From positions 1 through 14,752 of the forward strand of contig JAQUNY010000023.1 of NCBI GenBank assembly GCA_028717405.1: DNA of 14,752 nt, given 5' to 3'. This document shows positions 1 through 6,620 of this stretch, in pieces; the first letter of the stretch is position 1, and every line of letters begins with the position of its first letter. Origin of the DNA: Eubacteriales bacterium (GTDB lineage: Bacteria > Bacillota > Clostridia > JAQUNY01). Under the pieces are notes generated by a model. That model saw only the letters and a list, made by a program, of their open reading frames with translations, ran no database searches and was not told the DNA's origin. A program made the position numbers and the translations under genes.

Positions 1-98
1 GAATGACAGCCGCATAAGCTATTAAACAGGCTGGATTTTCTCCGTGTCCCCTGACAATGGGCGGGAAATAACAAAAAATGAATATCCCTCAGGCCATA

Positions 99-127
99 TT
101 GATATTACAATTTATATGGAATACTAT
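99..127 (+). promoter_or_regulatory. Candidate sigma-A promoter of the dehydrogenase gene
   Basis: TTGATA at 99-104 and TACTAT at 122-127 are separated by 17 bp. The -35 box is good (5 of 6) and the -10 box is moderate (4 of 6). Transcription would begin near 134, just ahead of the Shine-Dalgarno site at 138-144. That would exclude the upstream ATG at 133 as the start codon. Bases 1-98 hold no recognisable gene or signal. Confidence 0.4.
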
Positions 128-137
128 AACATATGTC

Positions 138-144
138 AGGGAGG
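138..144 (+). promoter_or_regulatory. Ribosome binding site that decides the start of the dehydrogenase
   Basis: AGGGAGG at 138-144 is the only strong Shine-Dalgarno sequence near this gene. It lies inside the reading frame that would begin at ATG 133, so it cannot serve that codon. It sits 12 nt before ATG 157 and 18 nt before ATG 163, which favours 157. Confidence 0.55.
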
Positions 145-156
145 CACAAGAAAAAA

Positions 157-1068
157 ATGAAAATGAATATAAAAACCAACGTAAAAGAGAAAATCGGTTT
201 TATCGGCCTTGGCAATATGGGCCGCGGCATGTGTGAGAACCTGGCCAAAAAAGGATACAGGGTGACCGCATATGACAAATCGCCGGCAGCACTCGCTTAC
301 TTTGAAGGGAAGGCAGCGCTTGCTTCATCCAGTCTTGAGGTCTTTGAAAAGAGTGATGTGACTTTCCTTTCTCTTCCCAACTCCGACATTGTTGAAGCTG
401 TCGTGGGCGAATTTCTGGGGTCCGGCGTCAAAGGCAAGACAGTTGTGGATACCTCTACCAGTTTCCCCGAATCGACAAAGAAGCTGTATACAAGTTTTAA
501 GGCTTCCGGCGGGAGGTATCTTGACGCACCCCTGCTTGGCGGCCCGGCTGATACCGCAGCCGGGACTGCTCCCTGCATGGTTTCCGGCGATAAGGAAGAC
601 GCAGACAGCGTCATGGGTATAATCTCAAGCTATGCTACGCCGATAGATTATTTCGGGCCTATAGGCAGTGCACACACGGTAAAGATCGCCATGAATTTCA
701 CCGGTCTCATGTATGTAGCCCTTATCGCCCAGATGTTCCCGCTGATGGAAAAAATGGAGATCGACACGAAAAACCTGTTTAAAATTATGAAGGAAGGCCC
801 CTTCGGCAACGGCCCGTTCAATTTTTACGGCCGGAAATTCGTTGAGAAGGACTATCACATGGATTTCGCATTGGAACTGGCACTCAAGGACATGACCTAT
901 ATGAAAAGGCTTTATGATAAATTCAATGTGCCGGCATTCCTGCTGGACGGCGGGCTCGATCTGATGCGCCAGGCCGTGAAGGAAGGCCGCGGCAGGCACG
1001 ACACTTCTGAAATAGCCGCAGTGATGTACGAATATCTTGGACTTGACACCGGCGAAAATGTCATTTAA
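157..1068 (+). CDS. NAD(P)-dependent beta-hydroxyacid dehydrogenase (3-hydroxyisobutyrate dehydrogenase family)
   Basis: A cytosolic oxidoreductase of the family that includes 3-hydroxyisobutyrate dehydrogenase and tartronate semialdehyde reductase. Counting from the alternative ATG at 133, the dinucleotide-binding motif GLGNMG is at residues 25-30, the substrate-binding DTSTS at 106-110 and a GGPADTAAGT stretch at 136-145. The catalytic region GPIGSAHTVK has the expected lysine at 184, followed by Asn188. The C-terminal half is the all-helical domain of the family. Length (303 aa from 157) is normal. Start 157 is chosen because the Shine-Dalgarno site lies at 138-144 and the extra residues (MSGRHKKK) precede the Rossmann fold. 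It converges on the next gene with a 21-bp gap and no visible terminator. The exact substrate cannot be told; a neighbouring Gfo/Idh/MocA enzyme suggests sugar acid or polyol metabolism, which is inference. Confidence 0.9.
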   Translation: MKMNIKTNVKEKIGFIGLGNMGRGMCENLAKKGYRVTAYDKSPAALAYFEGKAALASSSLEVFEKSDVTFLSLPNSDIVEAVVGEFLGSGVKGKTVVDTSTSFPESTKKLYTSFKASGGRYLDAPLLGGPADTAAGTAPCMVSGDKEDADSVMGIISSYATPIDYFGPIGSAHTVKIAMNFTGLMYVALIAQMFPLMEKMEIDTKNLFKIMKEGPFGNGPFNFYGRKFVEKDYHMDFALELALKDMTYMKRLYDKFNVPAFLLDGGLDLMRQAVKEGRGRHDTSEIAAVMYEYLGLDTGENVI

Positions 1069-1089
1069 AGCTATCTGCTTTTCATAAGC

Positions 1090-2160
1090 CTAATCACTCC
1101 ACGGCTGGCTTTCAGTTTTTACCATCTCTCCTGTCTTTACAGCCTGGTTGATCATCAGTGTAAGATAATGATCCTGGGAAGCATCTGCCAGGCTGTAAAA
1201 CTGCTCTCCGCCCCTTACATATGCGGCCATTTTTTCAAGGCAGGATGCCACTGCGATTTCATCATCGGTGAATCTCGCCGGCTTGAAGGGGTTTTCATAA
1301 ACCCATTCGCTTCCGGCAATTATACCTTTATGATAATATCCCTCCAGATTACCGTTTTCTCCAGCATCCATTCTTTTTAATCCGACTTCACACGGAGTTT
1401 TGAAATCCTTCAGATATCTGACAGTCAATTCGTTTATTTCGCCCCTGTCTCCCCTGACCATACACCTTAAGGCACGAATCCAGGAAAAATATTGTGATGC
1501 CGTAAAATCATATATCCCAAGCCTGTCTCCGAAGTCAAGCCTTGCTATTGTTTGAACAGAGTTTTCCATTTTGTCTTCAAGTGGGGGGCCATTACGCCCC
1601 GGTCCCGCAGTAATAGGAGAAGTAAATCTAAAAGCAGTGATCTCAGCATTTTCAAACCTTACACGCAACAGCTTGCGTATAAGGCTTATAGCATGGTAAT
1701 CATGACACGCCGAAAGCTGTACTTCGCTGATTTTACCTAACAGTCCTGAAGATGCGATCCTGATTCTTGCGGCATGTAAAGGTTGCAGATGATATTGTTC
1801 AGCAACCTGGATTTTTGCGCCATTATCAACCAACCTGTTTAATGCAGCAAGGCTTTCGACATCAGGCCCCGGGGGTGTTTCAGTAAGCACAGGTACTCCC
1901 CTTAAGGCAAGGTCAGTGATAACCCCGGGTGCAGCAGCTCTTGGAATAGATACTACTACAAACTCCGGTGACTGGGAAAGTAATCCGTCAATCGAATCAA
2001 CTACACTTATCCCCCAGTTTTTTCTGACTGCCTCGCCTCTTTCCGGGCTGCGCGTCATTACTCCCGAAATATGGAACAGCTCCGGCATTTCGCGTGCTAT
2101 CCTAAAGAAAAACTCAGCCCTCCACCCGGCTCCAATTATACCAAACACAATCTTATTCAT
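1090..2160 (-). CDS. Gfo/Idh/MocA family oxidoreductase with atypical active-site motif
   Basis: A 356-aa protein with an N-terminal Rossmann fold: GIIGAGWRAE at residues 8-16 gives the GxGxxA nucleotide-binding loop, and FVVVSIPR at 67-74 is the fourth strand region. The family normally has an E-K-P motif whose lysine takes part in catalysis; here residues 94-97 read ETPP, so the lysine is replaced by threonine. The following QVAEQYHLQP stretch matches the conserved strand before the C-terminal alpha/beta dimerisation domain. Known family members act on sugars, inositols or their derivatives. The ATG is supported by AAGGTGAT about 5 nt upstream on the minus strand. The gene is divergent from the helicase gene, and its upstream region contains 21-bp tandem repeats. 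It may be a reductase with different chemistry or a non-catalytic member; the substrate is unknown. Confidence 0.85.
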   Translation of the reverse strand: MNKIVFGIIGAGWRAEFFFRIAREMPELFHISGVMTRSPERGEAVRKNWGISVVDSIDGLLSQSPEFVVVSIPRAAAPGVITDLALRGVPVLTETPPGPDVESLAALNRLVDNGAKIQVAEQYHLQPLHAARIRIASSGLLGKISEVQLSACHDYHAISLIRKLLRVRFENAEITAFRFTSPITAGPGRNGPPLEDKMENSVQTIARLDFGDRLGIYDFTASQYFSWIRALRCMVRGDRGEINELTVRYLKDFKTPCEVGLKRMDAGENGNLEGYYHKGIIAGSEWVYENPFKPARFTDDEIAVASCLEKMAAYVRGGEQFYSLADASQDHYLTLMINQAVKTGEMVKTESQPWSD

Positions 2161-2179
2161 GTTTTATCACCTTTTCATT

Positions 2180-2242
2180 CAGCTTATCCTGTCAATATGT
2201 CAGCTCTTCCTGTCAACATGTCAGCTTATAATTTCAATATTT
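2180..2242 (-). repeat. Three tandem 21-bp repeats upstream of the Gfo/Idh/MocA gene
   Basis: Copies at 2180-2200, 2201-2221 and 2222-2242 each begin with CAGCT. Copy 2 matches copy 1 at 18 of 21 positions and copy 3 matches copy 1 at 17 of 21. A much weaker fourth copy may follow at 2243-2263. The first two copies put four TGTCA words at 2190, 2198, 2211 and 2219. On the minus strand the words read TGACA, two of them inside TTGACA. The period equals two turns of the helix, so repeated protein binding on one face of DNA is plausible. The array ends 20 bp before the start codon of the gene. Confidence 0.75.
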
Positions 2243-2324
2243 CAACTTTTTCTGTTCTTTATATTGAATTTTAACAGAAATACCGTGTAAAAAGAAGGTC
2301 TCAAAGAAGTGTTATGGTCATACT

Positions 2325-2373
2325 GATTGTTATTTTGATTGCAGCTTTCGATTGCACGTATTGATTGCAATCA
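2325..2373 (+). repeat. GATTGCA words with 13-bp period
   Basis: GATTGCA occurs at 2337, 2350 and 2363, exactly 13 bp apart, and a variant GATTGTT lies at 2325, 12 bp before the first. The last copy is inside a perfect 12-bp palindrome TGATTGCAATCA at 2362-2373. The array ends 10 bp before the -35 box of the helicase promoter. It may be a regulator-binding array; no regulator is encoded nearby. Confidence 0.6.
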
Positions 2374-2382
2374 GGCCGCGCA

Positions 2383-2411
2383 TTGTAATTATGTCATAAT
2401 TACTGTAGAAT
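2383..2411 (+). promoter_or_regulatory. Sigma-A promoter of the DEAD-box helicase with embedded inverted repeat
   Basis: TTGTAA at 2383-2388 and TAGAAT at 2406-2411 are separated by 17 bp, a good vegetative promoter with a start expected near 2418 and a leader of about 44 nt. A perfect inverted repeat, GTAATTAT and ATAATTAC around GTC (2385-2403), covers the end of the -35 box and nearly all of the spacer. A repressor bound there would block polymerase. Confidence 0.6.
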
Positions 2412-2461
2412 CAGATAGTTCGGTAAGAGGTCAGAGTGCTTCCGGATAGAGGAGAAAAATA

Positions 2462-3706
2462 TTGTTTGAAAAGTTGAATATAATAGAACCTATCCGGAAA
2501 GCGCTTGTCACTGAAGGTTATACAACACCTACCGACATACAGGCGCAAGTTATTCCGCCTTTACTTGAAGGAAAGGACCTGATTGGATGTGCCCAGACCG
2601 GTACAGGTAAGACTGCGGCGTTTGCCATTCCGATACTCCAGACTCTATATGGAGAAAAGGTGGATACAAAAGGCCATAAAATAATCAGGTCCCTGATCCT
2701 AACCCCGACACGTGAATTAGCGGTCCAAATCGGAGAGAGTTTTACAGCTTATGGCAGATATACAGGCCTTAAAAACCTTGTTATTTATGGTGGTGTATCT
2801 CAGCATCAGCAAACAGCCGGCTTAAAGCAAGGGGTGGATATTTTAGTTGCAACACCGGGCAGGTTGCTTGATTTGATTGACCAGAAGTTTGTTAACCTTA
2901 GTCATGTCAGGTTCTTTGTATTGGATGAAGCGGACCGTATGCTTGACATGGGATTTATTGTGGATGTAAAGAAGATAATAACGCACTTACCTGAAATAAG
3001 GCAAACCATGTTGTTTTCCGCAACTATGCCTCTGGCTATATCCAAACTGGCAAGCTCTATATTAACTGATCCGGTAACAATAGCTGTCACACCTATCTCA
3101 TCGACAGTGGATATTATCGAACAGGCAGTCTATTTCGTGGGAAAGAAAAATAAAATCAACTTGCTGATACACCTGTTGAAAAATCAATCAATTGCTTCTG
3201 CATTAGTATTTTCACGGACAAAGCATGGCGCAGATAAAATCATACGGGATCTTGGAAGAGCAGGGATACCCGCGCAAGCCATTCATGGGAATAAGTCGCA
3301 AGGCGCACGGCAGCTGGCACTGAATAATTTTAAGGCTAAAAAGACAAGGATCCTGGTTGCAACAGACATTGCCGCAAGAGGTATAGACGTTGATGAATTG
3401 TCCCATGTCATCAATTATGACTTGCCAAATATCTCTGAAACGTATGTTCATAGGATCGGGCGGACTGGCAGAGCCGGTCTTGGAGGGATTGCGCTTTCTT
3501 TCTGCGATGTGGATGAAAAGCCATTTTTAGAAGATATTATAAAGCTAATTTCCAAGCCCATACCTGTCATTGATGATCATCCTTTTGTTGACGACCATCC
3601 ATTTCCCTTTAGTGCTTCTGATGAACCAGGCGCAAACAAAGTTGCCTTCAGGCAATTTCATACCGGCAAAGTCCGTCCTAACAAGTATTTCAGGAGAAGC
3701 AGATGA
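2462..3706 (+). CDS. DEAD-box ATP-dependent RNA helicase, RhlE-like
   Basis: A complete 414-aa RNA helicase. The motifs appear in order: Q motif with Gln27; motif I AQTGTGKT at 44-51; Ia PTRELA at 82-87; Ib TPGR at 131-134; motif II DEAD at 155-158; motif III SAT at 186-188; motif IV ALVFSRTK at 247-254; motif V ATDIAARGID at 300-309; motif VI HRIGRTGR at 330-337. The C-terminal tail after the second RecA domain is short (about 50 residues), carries a small DDHPF duplication at 371-381 and ends in basic residues, as expected for RNA contact. Family members unwind structured RNA in ribosome assembly, mRNA decay and cold adaptation. The start is TTG, with AGAGGAG at 2448-2454 and a 7-nt spacer; no nearby ATG has comparable support. 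No clear terminator follows. Confidence 0.93.
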   Translation: MFEKLNIIEPIRKALVTEGYTTPTDIQAQVIPPLLEGKDLIGCAQTGTGKTAAFAIPILQTLYGEKVDTKGHKIIRSLILTPTRELAVQIGESFTAYGRYTGLKNLVIYGGVSQHQQTAGLKQGVDILVATPGRLLDLIDQKFVNLSHVRFFVLDEADRMLDMGFIVDVKKIITHLPEIRQTMLFSATMPLAISKLASSILTDPVTIAVTPISSTVDIIEQAVYFVGKKNKINLLIHLLKNQSIASALVFSRTKHGADKIIRDLGRAGIPAQAIHGNKSQGARQLALNNFKAKKTRILVATDIAARGIDVDELSHVINYDLPNISETYVHRIGRTGRAGLGGIALSFCDVDEKPFLEDIIKLISKPIPVIDDHPFVDDHPFPFSASDEPGANKVAFRQFHTGKVRPNKYFRRSR

Positions 3707-3890
3707 AATCAATTTGCTGAAACCATTCTACTTCGAACTTCCTCCTGGTCCTGCTCCTGCGGGGGTTTGTGTCAGCATGTTTCTCTACAGCTGATGTAAA
3801 AGCATCATCGGAATCCTGCTTTTGATTCAAACGCTCCACCTCCAATATTTGGTTCCGAAATTCTTTATCTATAATAAATACGATTGGCAT
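3690..3890 (-). CDS. Possible small unknown protein or gene remnant
   Basis: A 66-codon frame on the minus strand overlaps the last 17 bases of the helicase gene tail to tail. The predicted product is mixed in composition and mostly helical-looking. A basic stretch, PRRSRTRRKFEVEW, is near its end. Only a weak purine-rich sequence (AAAG) precedes the ATG, and an in-frame TGA lies just upstream, so it cannot extend further. I recognise no family. It could be a real small protein, a decayed fragment, or chance. Confidence 0.2.
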   Translation of the reverse strand: MPIVFIIDKEFRNQILEVERLNQKQDSDDAFTSAVEKHADTNPRRSRTRRKFEVEWFQQIDFICFS

Positions 3891-4012
3891 ATCTTTATCT
3901 GTTCATCTGGTAAAAATAAAATATAATTAATTATTCTACACGGTGTCAATTTTAATGCAAAATCTATCACAATGCCTGATTTTCATTTGCGCCGCTAACA
4001 CATCGTAAGAAA

Positions 4013-4047
4013 GGAACCCTGTGCTGTCGGGTTTTAGGTTTCTTTTT
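4013..4047 (+). terminator. Weak terminator-like hairpin
   Basis: GGAACCC at 4013-4019 can pair, with two G-U pairs, to GGGTTTT at 4029-4035 across a 9-nt loop. A T-rich run ends near 4047. It lies about 300 bp past the helicase stop, and the T run is offset from the stem, so it is a weak candidate. Confidence 0.25.
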
Positions 4048-4091
4048 AATCAATCATCTGTTGTCTGCAAGCTGAGAGCATCAGCCTGCGT

Positions 4092-4121
4092 TCTGATTAT
4101 AGCACGCTCTGATTATAGCAC
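4092..4121 (+). repeat. Two direct 14-bp repeats just upstream of the lipoprotein promoter
   Basis: TCTGATTATAGCAC is present without mismatch at 4092-4105 and 4108-4121, a 16-bp period. It ends 23 bp before the -10 box at 4145-4150, so it would overlap or abut the -35 region. It could be an activator site or a small slippage duplication. Confidence 0.6.
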
Positions 4122-4144
4122 TTTTTATTGCCAGATCCTTACGA

Positions 4145-4150
4145 TATAAT
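4145..4150 (+). promoter_or_regulatory. Candidate -10 box of the lipoprotein gene
   Basis: A consensus TATAAT is at 4145-4150. No good -35 box sits at the right distance: TTTTTA at 4122-4127 has the right 17-bp spacing but matches poorly, and TTGCCA at 4128-4133 is only 11 bp away. An activator-dependent promoter is possible. The predicted leader would be about 130 nt. Confidence 0.35.
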
Positions 4151-4168
4151 GTGCTTATGATATTTATG

Positions 4169-4247
4169 CCTGTGCATCGGCCTTATAGCAGTGCTATTCA
4201 TCAGCGCACAGGTACAGGTATGCAAGGCGGGGTTCCATTATACCGCC
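4169..4247 (+). promoter_or_regulatory. Structured 5' leader of the lipoprotein gene
   Basis: Three inverted repeats are visible. CCTGTGC (4169-4175) pairs perfectly with GCACAGG (4206-4212) and encloses a small hairpin, ATAGC (4185-4189) with GCTAT (4193-4197) around AGT. A third stem, GGCGG (4226-4230) with CCGCC (4243-4247), follows. The fold lies between the -10 box and the ribosome binding site. It does not match any riboswitch class I know. It may be a cis-regulatory RNA or a DNA operator. Confidence 0.4.
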
Positions 4248-4289
4248 GGCAGGAAGCCTGATACGACCTGATAAGAAAGGAAAAGTTGA

Positions 4290-6599
4290 ATGGAAAGAGA
4301 TTTGTTTAATAATGTATGTTCATTAATAAAAATATTGAAAATTAATAATTTGGCAGTATTTGTTTTATCTCTGTCTTTATTACTTCTGTCTTGTTCAGCC
4401 GGAGGCAATAATATGGCCGGAAAAATCGAAGAAATAAAAGCAGATGCTGACGCATCAGAAATAAATCATATCGTTGCTTCAGAAAAATACCTCTCAGAAA
4501 TCGATGCAAAGGCAAAAGCCTTAAAAGATAAAATCCTGAACTCTGAGGTTGAAATTGCTGTAAAAGGCTCTGTCTATTATGTATCCAATAAAGGGGATGA
4601 CTCCGGTGATGGTAAGTCACCGGAAACCGCATGGGCAACATCTGAAAGAGTCAGCAGCGCAGACTTGAAAAGCGGTGATGCCGTGCTTTTTGAACGAGGC
4701 GGAACCTTCCGGGGCAATATTAACGCAAAAGAAGGCGTTACCTACTCAGCCTACGGCAAGGGCGCCAAACCGGAAATATTGGGCTCGCCGCAGAATTATT
4801 CGGTAAAGGAAAATTGGAAGGAAACCGGTATTTCGAATATCTATGTTTATGACGAGGAGTTTTCTATTGATGCCGGTCTCATTGTTTTCAACAACGGAGA
4901 GGCATGGTCATATAAACAGGTTATAGATATCAACGGGTTCACCGGTAAAATTGATGAGTTGAAAAATGATCTTGAAATGTATCATCATCCGGATGATAAA
5001 AAAATATATCTTTACTCAGACAAAGGAAATCCTGCAGAAAGATATGCCTCAATAGAATTCTGCTTAAGAGAAAACATCATTGATATAACAGGTGATGATA
5101 TAACTATTGACAACCTCTGCATCAAGTTCAGCGGGCGTCATGGGATACTGTATTTTAAACCCGGTATTGTATGCAGGAACCTGACAGTGACCAACTGTGA
5201 GATGGGCTGGATAGGCGGATCATTCAGTTTGATAAGCAGAGAGTCAAAAACGACCCGGTATGGAAATGCTGTAACAATTGTTGGTAATTGTGAAAATTAT
5301 ACAGTTGACAGCTGTTATATATATCAGGTATATGACGCCGGTATTTCGCATCAGATACCCTCGGGTTCACAAAGAAATCTAAATTTTATGGAAAATGTCA
5401 GGTATACAAATAACCTCGTCGAATACACAACATATCCTGTTGAGTATTTTCTGGGATCGCCTGCTGAAGGTACAATGCCGGAAAAACAAATAATGTCGGA
5501 TATCCTGATAAAGAACAATATCCTGCGATTTACAGGATACGGCTGGGGGGACCAAAGGCCAAACAAAATTCATGCCGCACACATAAAAGGCTGGGATCAT
5601 GTAAATCAGGCAGAAAACTTTTTTATAGAAGATAACATTTTAGACAGAAGCAAATACATGATGGTTCACATAGGAGCTGTTAATGAATCAAGCCTTCCGG
5701 TAATGAAAAATAATATATATTTGCAGTATACGGACAACGAATTCGGCAGATTTGGAGTGAACCCTACAAAGCTTGTAATGTTTGGCAAGGATATAGATAA
5801 ATTTATAAAAAACGCATTGAAAGAACAAGACGCGGAAATACAGTATGTGTTGCCCGAAGGCCGGGCAAGGCTCCCATTCAGTTTTGTAAAAAACACACAA
5901 AGTGATAATGAATCATTGCCGTCATTTTTGTACACTGCAAAAGATGGCACTGTCCTTCCTTTCAGACTGATTCTGCCTGAAAAATATGATAAAAATAAAA
6001 AATATCCTCTGGTTCTGTATTTGCATTCACAAAATCAACGCGGCAATGACAACACCAGCCAGATAGCAAATGGCAGCTATCTGATAGAAAGGCTGTATGA
6101 TGAATCTGATCCTGACTACAGCTGTATAATCCTTGCTCCACAGTGTCCCAAAGATGCAATGTGGGTCGATACACCCTTGAAAAACGGTAATTACAGTATT
6201 GACACAGTTGTTGAAAGCAAATACATATCAGCAGCTGTAAGCCTTGTTAACGACATAAAGTATAAATACAGCATAGACGAAAGCAGATTATATGCCGCAG
6301 GATATTCAATGGGCGGATATGGTGTCTGGGACATTGCTGCCAGATATCCGGGCATGTTTGCAGCGATCATACCTGTAGGCGGAGCCGGAGATGCTTCCAT
6401 GGCCGTCAGTTTTAAAGAAACTGCCGTCTGGGCTTTTCATGGCTTAAATGATTATTATGTGTTGGATATAAACACAAAGAATATGGTTTCAGCATTGGAA
6501 GCGGCAGGAGCCGACATCAGGTATACAGGCTATGAAAATGAGATGACGGAATGCTGGGGAAGAGAAGATTTGCTTTCATGGCTGTTTGGCGTTTTCTAA
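4290..6599 (+). CDS. Lipoprotein with parallel beta-helix domain fused to an esterase-like alpha/beta-hydrolase domain
   Basis: A 769-aa surface lipoprotein. A hydrophobic signal segment ends in the lipobox LLSC, with the lipidated cysteine at 35. Residues 95-140 (YYVSNKGDDSGDG, then a GDAVLFERGGTFRG run) are typical of the start of secreted right-handed beta-helix proteins. Repeated short asparagine-containing strands (for example ILIKNNILRF and FFIEDNILD) continue the helix to about 480. Residues 545-769 resemble carboxylesterases of the dienelactone hydrolase/PHB depolymerase type: YPLVLYLHS at 572-580, APQCP at 616-620, the nucleophile elbow GYSMGG with Ser673, and FHGLND with Asp721. No histidine follows Asp721; the expected GxGHxxW motif reads NEMTECW, with Thr753 in the histidine place. 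LHSQNQRG also departs from the usual LHGxGERG. The role is probably polysaccharide binding, cleavage or deacetylation at the cell surface, by inference. AGAAAGG lies 9 nt before the ATG. Confidence 0.85.
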   Translation: MERDLFNNVCSLIKILKINNLAVFVLSLSLLLLSCSAGGNNMAGKIEEIKADADASEINHIVASEKYLSEIDAKAKALKDKILNSEVEIAVKGSVYYVSNKGDDSGDGKSPETAWATSERVSSADLKSGDAVLFERGGTFRGNINAKEGVTYSAYGKGAKPEILGSPQNYSVKENWKETGISNIYVYDEEFSIDAGLIVFNNGEAWSYKQVIDINGFTGKIDELKNDLEMYHHPDDKKIYLYSDKGNPAERYASIEFCLRENIIDITGDDITIDNLCIKFSGRHGILYFKPGIVCRNLTVTNCEMGWIGGSFSLISRESKTTRYGNAVTIVGNCENYTVDSCYIYQVYDAGISHQIPSGSQRNLNFMENVRYTNNLVEYTTYPVEYFLGSPAEGTMPEKQIMSDILIKNNILRFTGYGWGDQRPNKIHAAHIKGWDHVNQAENFFIEDNILDRSKYMMVHIGAVNESSLPVMKNNIYLQYTDNEFGRFGVNPTKLVMFGKDIDKFIKNALKEQDAEIQYVLPEGRARLPFSFVKNTQSDNESLPSFLYTAKDGTVLPFRLILPEKYDKNKKYPLVLYLHSQNQRGNDNTSQIANGSYLIERLYDESDPDYSCIILAPQCPKDAMWVDTPLKNGNYSIDTVVESKYISAAVSLVNDIKYKYSIDESRLYAAGYSMGGYGVWDIAARYPGMFAAIIPVGGAGDASMAVSFKETAVWAFHGLNDYYVLDINTKNMVSALEAAGADIRYTGYENEMTECWGREDLLSWLFGVF

Positions 6600-6620
6600 C
6601 CTGTATTTAAAGTGTATTTT

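Larger units (their letters stand above)
3707..4289. other. 583-bp intergenic region
   Basis: Apart from the doubtful minus-strand frame at 3690-3890, this stretch has no gene. Bases 3900-3960 are AT-rich and include a 12-bp palindrome ATAATTAATTAT at 3923-3934. Further on lie a weak terminator-like hairpin (4013-4047), a 14-bp direct repeat (4092-4121), a -10 box (4145-4150) and a set of inverted repeats forming a probable structured leader of the lipoprotein gene. Confidence 0.6.

Noticed and set aside
2180..2263. CRISPR array
   Set aside because: The 21-bp units are head to tail without unique spacers and no cas gene is present.
3923..3934. ATAATTAATTAT palindrome
   Set aside because: Short and in a very AT-rich stretch, expected by chance, with no gene or promoter adjoining it.
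4166..4289. c-di-GMP-I (GEMM) riboswitch in the lipoprotein leader
   Set aside because: CGCACAGG and GCGGGGTT are shared words, but the aptamer core between them (GGGACGCAAAGCC-type region) is absent and the spacing is wrong. Cobalamin and c-di-GMP-II folds do not fit either.
6600..6620. Bidirectional terminator between the lipoprotein gene and ackA
   Set aside because: T-rich, but no stem of useful length; the TTTTGA-TCAAAA pairing lies inside the ackA end.
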